DNA from: Stomoxys calcitrans
Lineage: Eukaryota; Arthropoda; Insecta; Diptera; Muscidae
Assembly: GCF_963082655.1 (NCBI RefSeq)
Contig: NC_081556.1
Location: 71,037,227-71,101,226 of the forward strand
Reading direction: 5' to 3'
Length of the DNA stretch: 64,000 bases
In this document: positions 10,155 through 22,100 of the stretch, piece by piece
How the letters are laid out: the number at the start of each line of letters is the position of its first letter
Position numbering within the stretch: position 1 is the first letter of the stretch
Program-made: the position numbers and the translations under genes
Notes under the pieces: generated by a model
Told to the model about the DNA's origin: nothing
Database searches by the model: none
What the model saw: only the letters and a program-made list of their open reading frames with translations

Positions 10155-13100
10155 GTATGAAAATTTAATCAACTATCGTTTTCCATTTCATAAATAAAAA
10201 TTGTTTTTCAGTTGCAACAGCAAATTGAAAGTAAAAAGGAAGTCCCTGAGAACCAGAGCAAAACACCTTCCGCCTCCAAAGACATAGAAAACAGTTCAAA
10301 TCAGAATCAGGAATCGAATGAGACAGATGGCAGTAAGTAAATTTGAATGGGCGGGCTTAGATGTTTAAGCGAATTTATTTACAAAACAATTTATTGTCGC
10401 GACTGGCAACTGCAGCCACCAGAGCTGCACCTCTTCCCGATCCGTCTTCGGAAAGCATTAAATCAAAATTCACGTTGCTTCTGACCAGCTTCTGCATTGT
10501 CTCCCTCATATATGCATCAAACTTGGGATGGCAGCGATACACAGATCCGTCAACACCAACAACTACTTTCCGCTCATTGATTCTATTTATAAGACCACTC
10601 AACGCCACAGCCACTAGATAAGCTGCTCTTCTTGACACACATTCGCATATATATTGCAATTTTTGACAATCTTCAACAGAAGCCTTTTCCACACCAAAAA
10701 GTTGTTTAATGACGCCGCGTGTTTTTCTGCATTCTGGAAATTTATCGGCCTCAATGTCAGATATCATACTCGTCTCGAAACAAGCATTGGACGATAACTT
10801 TTGTATATACTCGTTCTTATTTTGCGACAATACAAAAATCAAGTTCTTTTTAAGGGCATCGATCAGGAGATGTTGCACAAGTTCACCCAAGTACATGCCT
10901 GCAATTAAAAAGTAGTACAAAGTCATTAAATGTATTCAAAAATGTAACACAGGGTATGGATGTTCAAACATACAGTAGAACCTGCTTAACTAAATACAGC
11001 AAAATAACAGAAATCTGTTGTAATTGTCTAATATTTTCAATTAGGTGGAGTTGATGTAATTGAAATGTGATTTTTATCAACACAATGTGTATTTCAGGTG
11101 GTCCAAACCCATACGAAAAAAGAAAGAACGAAGTGTAGTTCCTTAGTGAAGGGCGTTAAAAGTTGGTCACCTTGGGTGTGTTAAACTTTAAACTGCTTGG
11201 CAACACGGCAATTAGACAGTGATGACATCAAGTAAAAAGATTACGAGGGCGGTCCCAAAAATGACCGACCTAACAAAGAAAACACAACAAATTTGGAAGA
11301 ATTTTATCTGTGTCCCAACATAATTTCCTTTTAGCTCGAATCCCTTTTTCCAGCGTTTTTTTCGAATATCCTGTATGCAGTAAAAATTCTTGCCCCTTAA
11401 AATATCCATTAACCGCACCTTCCACCTCTTCATTACTGGCAAATATTTTTCCCCCGAGTAAATTTTGTAAGTTTGGAAGCACAAAATAATCCACATTTCA
11501 AATGGCATAGTACCTCAGTAATGGCAGCATCATTAGGAGGGGTTAACCATCTCAGAATATTTTTTTTCGAATGCTCTTGCCAGTATGGGAACCCAGGCGT
11601 ACGGCTTTATATGCGGACATGTTAACCTCTGCGCTACGTTTGCAACCAAGAGGGTGATACCAAGACGCCGTCTTGATATCCGCTGAGGCCTTCGTGTGGG
11701 TCTTGTGATTCCTTCATCTACTCTGCGCGGCACGACTTTAAGCAATACACAGGTTGGAACTCTGAGCTCCAATCTGTGCTTCTCAAAACAAAAAGCTCAT
11801 CTGAGAGCTACCGGGCACGTCCACGGGTTGCGGTTAGTGGGTTGCTTCGTAAACGGAGTAGCTGCAACTGTAGTTCGCGGAAAATTAGGGGTATCAAGTG
11901 AAGAGTCTCAATTGCTTTAATACTGTGTGCCTGTGATACTCAATATGACAAGGCGAGTTATTGGCGCCTTTGAATAAGCAATGACCATAACATTCCCACG
12001 GCGATCGGTCCAAAATCCCGGATCACGCTTGCTCACCTATGGAGCATCGCTTCCTTTATTTACACAAAGTGGCTGCAACAACAACGACACAAACCAATAT
12101 GACAAGCAGCAGGCACGGCACGGGATAGCTGTGAGCACCACACAGGCTGGAACATTGAGCCCAATTTGTGTGGTGTTCATTGCTGTTACGAGAAACATAG
12201 CTGTAAGCACAATTCACCAAGGTGTGCACATTGGTTGGTAATTTTGGGGAATAAAATATCTCACATGCATACGAATAACACATCTTTGGAAAGTCAATAC
12301 TTAACAGTTGGCTTCGATTACATGTTTCAATAAATAAATCTTTCACTTAGATTAAGTGAAATGAAAATGTAAACCCTTGGCAGTTTAATTTATTTAAACA
12401 CCACAAAAAGATGCTATTAACGAACTGGGAATCCTTTTCTCATGTCAATGAGTGTAGTCCGATTCATGTTCTAGCTCAATGACAAAGGATCCCAAGGCAG
12501 CCGGTTGTACGTACCGGATTGACGCGATGAAGTCCTTCATCGGCAAGGTCTGCCGCCTCAGTGTACAACACACTGCTACAACAACAACCTTCTTTTTAAT
12601 GCCGAGTCCGAATGGCGCGCCAGCATTAGTGGGGTTATAAGCAGTGCTGCAAATTTTTTGGATGGTGGTCTCGCCTGACCTGAAGAAGGTACCAAAAAAT
12701 TGATAAAATTTTAATTTATTTTTCAATAAAATCCCCTTTTAGCTCGTTACACTTTGTTCAGCGACTTTCAATAGGTTCAAAATTAGTGATTTCGATCCTT
12801 TGGGCACCGTAAGGTTCATTTCTGAGCCCATATTTCATTGTGAATGTTAAATTTTATTCTTCCATTATATTTTTGTTTTTATCGCCGTTGTTGTGTATAT
12901 TGGATATCGGATCATATTTCATTGCTTCCATGTCCAAAATCGAGATCATTGTTTTTGTAAGAAATGATACATGGAAGTAGCACAAACCAGCAAGCACATC
13001 GATTTTGTACAACATAAGGATGAAAGAAAAACTCGACAATCTAAAGGCCAATATCTTAAAAGACAAACTCAACGTCATGGTTGGGACGGCTGCAATAATA

Positions 13101-16100
13101 TGTTCTTTCTAGGCTCTAGAAAAAGCAGACTGTATTTTGGTCAAAAGTATGTTTTTAAGTATTTTTCCTAATCGCATGTTTAACTCGTAAAGATAGTTTT
13201 TGGTGTTAGTTTGAACATTTTTATTATCACTTCACCAATTGGCACTTCAGTTATTTACCATTTGAGTCTTTCGTAGTTATCATAACGTTTAATAATCAAT
13301 TCCAAATGGATGAGATAAGGCACATTATTTATGTTTTGCTATCAATGTCGCTTATGCGCGGAATGATATTGTGCGTTTGGTACTCTACGCCGTCAATCGA
13401 AATCATTTGACAAACATAGTTTAATGACATGCCGCTTTCAAACATATTAACTTGAATTGAAAAAATATAATCTTTGTGACCAAATAATGGTCGAGCAATC
13501 TTCCCTCTAGTTAGGTTAGGTTAGGTTGAAAAAATGTTGCGGTTTCTAATCTGCCCCATGCCACTTTGGTCATTCACCTAAGGTAATAATCGGCTTATCG
13601 TGCGCTTTAAATCCGAAAAATATTTCCGAAGAGATATTTTATCTTTTACTTTAATTGGCTACGACAGAATATTTTTCCCATTAGCCGAACGTAGAATAGC
13701 TTTCCAAGCGCCTAGATTTTCTGCGCTCCTTCTAGCACCTTTGACACTAAGTGTCGAGGTATTTGGTGAGAGACACCTCGATCTTTCTACCGGGCTTTTG
13801 GCCGTCCCGGTTTGCGTGTAGCACTGTGAACGCCTTTGCGGGAGCTTCATTTCATTCATTCTGACGACATGGCCTAGCCAACGCAGCCGTTGTATTTTGT
13901 TACGTGTAACTATGCTAACGTCGTCATATAGCTTATACAGTTTGTGGTTCATACGCCGCCGATACTCTCTATTAATGCAAACTGGTCCAAAGATTTTATT
14001 AATAATCTTCCTCTCAAACACTCCAAGCACTGTCTCGTCTGCTTTCACAAGTACCCAAGCCTCAGAACCATATAACAACAGGGTAGTATCAGTGTCTTGT
14101 ATAGTGTAATCTTAATCTGTTAAGAGGTGGCCTCGTTTTTAAACCGCTTACTCAATCCAAAGTAGCATCTGTTTGCCAGTATTATTCTTCGATTTATTTC
14201 TAAACTGGTGTCATTCGTTTTCGGCTACGGCGGTGCCGAGGTAGATAAAGTTACTGACTATCTCAAAGTTGTGGTTCCCAACTTTCTACATTTTCTTTAT
14301 CTGCTCCGATGTACAAGGCGTTTTGAGCGTTGAAAACATTCATTTTGTCTTATCTCAATTTACTGCCAGACCTATTTTCACTGATTCTCGTTCGATTCTT
14401 TCAAAGGCTGCTGTTACTACTTCCGGTGACCGACTCATGATATCTATATTGTCGGCATAGGCGAGTAGCTGTTCTCTTGTAAGTAGTGTGCCATTTCTAT
14501 TCACATCTGCATCTTGTATTATCTTCTTCAGCAGGTTATTAAAGAGATTACAGGATAAGCTATCTTCTCGTCTGAAACCTCGTTTGGTGTTCAGTGGTTC
14601 GGAGAGATTCTTTCATATTCTTACTGAGGAACGTGTATCAGCAAGTGTTATCTTGATACCAAACTCAGATATGGCTTGAAGTACCTTTGAACTAATAGGG
14701 CTATCGATAGCGGCTCTATAGCCAATAAAGAGGCGATAGGTGTTGATTTGTCCTTCTCGGGTGTTTTCTAGGATTTGGCGCAGTCTGAATATCTGGGCTG
14801 TTGTGGATTTACCAGGCCTAAAGCTGCATTGATAGGGCCTAATTCTCCCATTGACTTTAGATTTTAATCTTTCACACAGTACGCACAGACTTGTTCCTCT
14901 GCAGTTGGCACATTCTGTCTTGTCTCCTTTCTTGTGCACGGGACATGCTGAGGTTCCAATCATCGGGAATGGGTTCTTCTACAAGCTGATGCATACGCCT
15001 TATCAGCGTGTCGCCTCAGGTTTTAAATAGTTCAGCGAGTAACCCGTCGGCTCCTGCTGCTTTGTTGTTCTTCAGACGGGTCGCAGCTACTTAGACCTCA
15101 TTCTGAATAGGAGGTACCCATTCTATACCTATCATCAGGGATTGGTTCTGCAGTATCCTCTTTGCTAGCATCGTCGGACACTAGCAGCTGGGTAAAATGT
15201 TCTTTCCATATCTTCAGCACACTATCTGTGTCTGTTACCAGATTTATTTCTTTGTCTCTGCAGGAGGATGTGCCTGCACCAAAGCCATCGGTTTGATTCT
15301 TTGGTAGAATTCCTGGACTTCATTCTGATTCCTGTACATCTCAATTCGTTCACGTCTTTCCATTTCCTTTTTCTTCTTGTGGAGTAAACGTTTCTTCCTC
15401 TTCTTTTATCCCGATACCTCTCCTTCATCTGTTGTTATTGCGTTGCGTTGCTTTTGATTGCAGGATCGCTCTATATGCTGCATTATTGGCTGCAGTAGCA
15501 ATTCGACACTATTGGTCATAGCATGTTTTTTTGGGAAGGCTTCCTTCCTACCCAAGTACGAAGTTCTTGGCATTTTCCATGGAGGGGGCTATGGATTGCC
15601 ACTGCACCGTTATATCATCGGGACAAGGAGTGCTTTCATCAAGCAGTTGGGTCAGTCGAGTTGAGTATGCCGTTGCCATTTTTTGTGTTTCTCGATGTCC
15701 GTGTAAGTCGATAAAAAGTCGCATTTACTTTGACGACAGGCTCGATCGACACTTCAAAGTAAATGCGACTTTTTATCGGGAAAATATTTTGGAAGCAGTT
15801 TTGGAGTCGTGGATGCACAAACAAAACTCGGCAACGTCACTTTAAGCAGGTGTGAATTAAAAATGGCTAAAAATCCTGTTCCGAACTTCATTTAGTTGAC
15901 CAGATGCCAAACCGATAAATGTTGTTGTAGCCACATTTTCATGTGGAGGTGGCGATTCTATATTTTAGAAGGCAAAGTAAGGATAAGAAAATATGCGCCG
16001 AGCAAAGCCATTGTACTGGAATAGGCCAAAATCGTTTTTGCACCGATTCCGAGTAAAAGTCAAGAAAAAAGTTGTTATATCGAGCAAATGTTTATGGATT

Positions 16101-19100
16101 CTGAAATTTAGATTGCTAAACAAAGAAAAGCATGCTAAGTTCAGCCGGGCCGAATTTTATATACCCACCATGGATCGTATTTGTTAAGTTCTTTGCTCAG
16201 TATCTACAGGCAAACAAAGGATAATGGATAAAACTTGATATTAAAGATTATCAGGTTATGGACCGATTCGGATATTGGAGACCCTAGTAGAAGTCATTGT
16301 GCGAACTGTCAGCCAAATCGAATAAAAGTTCCCTCCAAAGGGGCTCAATAAGTAATATCGGGAGATGTGTTTATATTGGAGCCATAAGCGTAGAAAGGCC
16401 TCTGGAGGATGGCCTAAGCACCCCACAGAAAAGTTTTCATCCAATTCAGAATTTAAAAAAAAAATCTATTGTTTTCGGCAAAATTTATTGACCGATTCAG
16501 ACCATATTTGGCCCGCATGTTTAAGGTCATAGAAGAAGTCATTGTACAAAATCGGAGAAAAAGTCAAATCAAGATCCAAGAAGAAGACATGGACCGATAT
16601 GGCCCATTTACAATCCCAACTCACGTGAGACCAGTTTATATGGGAGCTATAAAAGGTTATGAGATTTGTACCAAACTTTGCATAGATGTTGAAAGTCGAA
16701 ACAAAACACCTCATACAAATTTTCAGTCAAATCGGATAAGAATCGAAACATGGGCCGATATGGCCCATTTACAATCCCAACTCACCTACACTAAAAGAAA
16801 GTATTTGTGCAAAATTTCAACCGCTTAGCTTCACTCCTTCGAAAGTTAGCGTGCTTTCCACAGACGGACGGACATGGCTAGATCGACTGAAAATGTCAGC
16901 GATCAAGAATATATACACTTTATGGGGTCTTAGACCAATATTTCGATCATTTTCAAACTACTATAACTTTAAAACAAATGAATGGTCCTAAAAACGCCCA
17001 ACGAGTTTTTCCTGCAGAATTTCCATAGTTTTAAAACTATGTAATTTTTTTGGTTTTTTTCAAAGTTTTAACTACCTTATATAGGTCTAGGTATAAATCC
17101 GTGCAAGACAGAAGTAGTTCTTTTCAGCAGGAGATATAAGTTGCCTACAGTGGAACCTGTCTCCTTGTGTGGAGAGAATGTTCCATTTGCAGAATGTCTT
17201 GCTGGACAGGAAACTGAACTTCAAATCCAACATTTTGGCAACGACAAGAAAGGCCACTCTTGCCCTATACACCTGCAAGAGAGCCATTGGGGGTTTAGAC
17301 CGCGTGTCATGCATTGGGTATATACTGCAGTTGTCAGACCTATAATGCTATATGGTGTTGTGGTCTGGTGGACGGCGCTTCAAAAGTCCACCTACTGTTC
17401 AATACTTAACCACTGAGGACGACACCGTCTGATGCACTGAATTTAATGCTACATGTTATGCCTCTGGACATTGTGTCTACCCAAATTGCAGCGACCACTG
17501 CCGTGAGGTTAAGGGAGCTTTCTTTGATACAATATCCGATGTTCCAGGCAGTATGGATTATACCCTACCTGAGTCGCTTTTGATAAAAATTACTGTACCA
17601 CTATTTCTGATAGAACCGATTGGAACTACGATATCCCTGGTAACAGAAGTTACATAGACTTCTAAACGGATGGTTCCAAACTAAACGACCAGGTGGGCTT
17701 TGGGGTGTATTCTAAAGATCTATAACTGGTCATATCGAAAAGGTTACCCGACAACTCCAGTGTGTATCAAGCAGAGATCCTTGCAATTATGGAAGTGGTG
17801 GAATGGCTAAGATATAATGTCATTACGACTCTGACAGCCATTAAATCCCCGGAGAACGTATTTCTGGATCTCAGATCTCACAACGAGATGGCTGAACAGT
17901 TCAAAATTCACCTGTTCTGGGTGGCGGCATGGATTTGGATTCGATTTTGGTATGGATTTTTTTTGGGCTAGAGAAGAAGCCTATTGAAATGGAAATAAAT
18001 AGGTTCAGATTTGGATATAGCTGCCTTGCCTATTTTAGTCCTATTTTGACGGATTTTGGTCGAAATCAGTTCCGATTCAGAGAGAGCTCCCATTTATATT
18101 TTCGTCCGATTTTGGGTAATATTGCAATAATGTGGTGAATTGTCTACCAATCCTCACGAAAATAGGTACATATAATTCTTTTATGACTGTTGCAGACGAT
18201 GCAGATTCCTTATACATATGTACCTCGCCATATTTATTACAATTTTAAAATAATTTGCTCGAAATTTTATGCGGATTATTTAAAAACCCATCCAAAAACC
18301 TCCGCTGAAGTTCATCAAAATCGGTTCAGAATTTTATATAACGCCCAATTTCCACTTATGTGGTAGGTGTAGGGTATTATATAGTTGGCACCGCGCGAAT
18401 TTTGCTGTTCCTAACTTTTTTTATGCATTTTTACGTTTTGTTCTCTTTCGGAGCCAGCCTAGCGATATAAGTTATCGATCAATATTGCTGTTATTTTGGA
18501 TATCGTTATAAAAGGAAAACATTAAACTTTAGTCGCATAACTCTACAAACAAAATTCACCGACTTGGCCTGATATATAAATTTTCCTATGAACATTCCGG
18601 TTATGAAAAGGGAATATTTTTCTCATATCAGTGAGTACAGTTCGATTTATGTTTTAGCTCAATAACAAGGAAACTAATTTTAATCAACACCACATTATAG
18701 ACTCAGAAAAATGCTTATCGTAAATATGATTTGATTACATATTACTGGTTAGTTCATGATCTTTACTCACGTTTAATTAAAAATTCGTAAGGGGTTAGAA
18801 AATTAACTTTGTATAAATAAACTCTTCATAGGTATAGATGAAATAGTTAAAAACTCAGGTTGTGTTAGTAATTTTACTTAAACTTAGCTCTTTGGAATAG
18901 GCAAGCATTTAACCAGGCCTGAGCGAAGTCATACTATCGCCGACGATAACTTTTCTGAAACTGATTACTGAATGAGCTACTCAGAGAAATTTGGAATTTT
19001 AGTCCAATATATGTAACTAAAATGTTGACAATTGTTGTTACTTGAGTTCACAATTACCTTCCGAGGATGTTAAGGATAATTTAATAACTGTTTGTTAGAG

Positions 19101-22100
19101 TTGCAGCGTCTGCTTTGTAAAAGGAAGGTTTGTGGTTCAACACTCGGCTACGAAAAAAGGTAAAGTTTTTTTTATACCCTCCACCATAAGATGGGGGGTA
19201 TACTAATTTCGTCATTCTGTTTGTAACTACTCGAAATATTCGTCTGAGGCCCCATAAAGTATATATATTATTGATCGTCGTGACATTTTATGTCGATCTA
19301 GCCATGTCCGTCCGTCTGTCCGTCCGTCCGTCCGTCCGTCTGTCTGTCGAAAGCACGCTAACTTCCGAAGGAGTAAAGCTAGCCGCTTGAAATTTTGCAC
19401 AAATACTTCTTATTAGTGTAGGTCGGTTGGTATTGTAAATGGGCCATATCGGTCCATGTTTTGATATAGCTGCCATATAAACCGATCTCGGGTCTTGACT
19501 TCTTGAGCCTCTAGAGTGCGCAATTCTTATCCGATTGGAATGAAATTTTGCACGACGTGTTTTGTTTTGACATCCAACAACTGCGCTAAGTATGGTTCAA
19601 ATCGGTCCATAACCTGATATAGCTGCAATATAAACCGATCTTGGGTCTTGACTTCTTGAGCCTCTAGAGTGCGCAATTCTTATCCGATTAAAATGAAATT
19701 TTGCACGACGTGTTTTGTTATTATATTCAACAACTGTGCCAAGTATGGTTCAATTCGGTCCATAACCTGATATAGCTGCCATATAAACCGATCTTGGGTC
19801 TTGACTTCTTGAGCCTCTAGAGGGCGCAATTCTTATCCAAATGGAATGGAATTTCGCACGACGTGTTTTGTTATGATACCCAACAACTGTGCCAAGTATG
19901 GTTCAAATCGGTTCATAACCTGATATAGCTGCCATATAAACCGATCTGGGGTCTTGACTTCTTGAGCCTCTAGAGGGCACAATTCTTATCCAATTTGAAT
20001 GAATTTTTGCACGAAGTATTTCGTTATGATATCCAACAACTGTGCCAAGTATGGTTGAAATCGGTCCATAACCTGATATAGCTGTCATATAAACAGATCT
20101 GGTGATTTGACTTCTTGAGCTTCTAGAGGGCGCAATTCCTATTCGATATGGCTGAAATTTTGCATGACGTATTTTATTTTTACTTTGAACAACTGTGTCA
20201 AATAAGGTTCAAATCGGTTCATAACCTGATATAGCTGCCATATAAACCGACCTGGTATCTTGACTTCTTGACCCCTAGAGGTCGCAATTATTATCCGATT
20301 TGCCTGAAATTTTGTACGACGGATCCTCTCATGACCATCAACAAACGTGTTTATTATGGTCTGAATCGGTCTATAGCCCGATACAGATCCCATATAAATC
20401 GTTCTCTCTATTTTACTTCGTGAGCCCCAATGGGCCCAATTCTTATACGAATTGGCTGAAATTTTACACAGGTCTCCAACATATAATTTAATTGCGGTCC
20501 GAACCGGACCATATCTTGATATCGTTTTAATAGCAGAGCAACTCTTTTCTTATATCCTTTTTTGCCTAAGAAGAGATGCCGGGAAAAGAACTCGACAAAT
20601 GCGATCCATGGTGGAGGGTATATAAAATTCGGCCCGGCCGAACTTAGCACGCTTTTACTTGTTTTTTTTTTTTAAATTAATATTTGCAATGTTTCGTATT
20701 AAATTTGTCTTCTTCAAAACAGCTGATAGCGCGGGGTTGGGAGACAGGCAAAACTGGGTTATGTTATTATGATTTGTCCGCCAATGTCCAATTAGAAGCT
20801 TCGTAGAGTTCGGAAATAGCGATTTTTTTTCAATAATTCTACCTTTCAGTTTCAATGCTCGTTAGTTCATATTTTTCCAGTGGGAAGTAAATAGTGAAAT
20901 AGTATGTAAAAACAATTTCGTAACTGTTATGAAATTATTATACTTGTAGCAAGCACATAATTCTTTAGAGCCAGAGGAAATTCAATATTTCCTAAAGTTG
21001 GTTGATTTTAACTAGTGTTGAGGCTCAAAAATTGTTGAGTGTAGAGACGTTTTAATATGGCTGAATGGATTCCTCTAAAACGTACCCAATAAGTGTCGCC
21101 TGACCTTAAGTAGATACCAAAAAATTGGTAAAATTTTACATTATTTCTCTCTCTCTCCTTATTTATTCCATCAGATTTTGTATCTAGCTATTTATCAGCT
21201 AATTGTTAAATTTCCTTCTTTATTGAACAATTCTTCTGCCAATGAAAGCTTTTGGTAGCCATGATGAGGTTTGCTAAATGCAAAGTTGGAATGTCTCGGT
21301 CATTTTGTCGGCGTCTACCTTTAAAGAAAGTTTCAAAAGTCCCCTCGTTCAATCGAGAAATACTTTCTAATTTTTCTACGGTAAGAACTTAACCTTCTAA
21401 TTTTTTTTTGAAAATTATATCAATTTTTTTTTATTCGATTATTTTCGACCGACCTAGAAAATTTGGTATTTAGCGAAAATTAAAATACCCTGAAATTTGT
21501 TGTGGATCTTTTTGTTAAATTCCATCGAGATTCTTATGAATTGGCACTAAATCAGTAGCTAGCAACTAGCTAGACACACTCAGGCCATAGCCATATGAAG
21601 GAAAAAGACAGAAGCATATAAATCTACACTATTTCGCTACACCTCCAAATTTGGGTACCCACTCTCACTGATCGCCAACAGCAACTCATTAACTCGTGGT
21701 TTTTGCTTTGATGTGTGATCTAAGACGAAAGAATTGTCTCCAGAAAAATTTATAGAAAAAAAAAATGAAAAATGACAGAAGATTTTGGCACGAAAATTAT
21801 TGAAGAGTTGATCAAATGTATAAAATCCTGTGTTATATGAAGCCCAGTACACAAAGTTTCATGTGAAATGATAAATTTGCCGAAAATTCAAGAAGCCAAT
21901 CAGCCAGAATAGATTAAAACAACAAAAACCTTATGTGAAGAAATACCGTTGGAGGAATGGTCAAAATGATGCTGCTAAAAAAATTTGTTTTAGAAAAGAA
22001 ATAATTAAGTATAGAAGCAAATTTTGAAGTTTATAAAAAAAAAAATGTGCTAAAATTTTAAAGTGATCGAATTGCTAAATTTGGGGAAAATTTTTAAAAA

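Noticed and set aside
10971..11170. pogo/Tigger element starting CAGTAGAACCTGC
   Set aside because: Only one end-like motif was found; no matching inverted end or transposase sequence nearby.
19304..19348. (GTCC/GTCT)n run as a CRISPR-like or regulatory array
   Set aside because: A simple-sequence part of the 5' module present in all copies of the 153-bp family.
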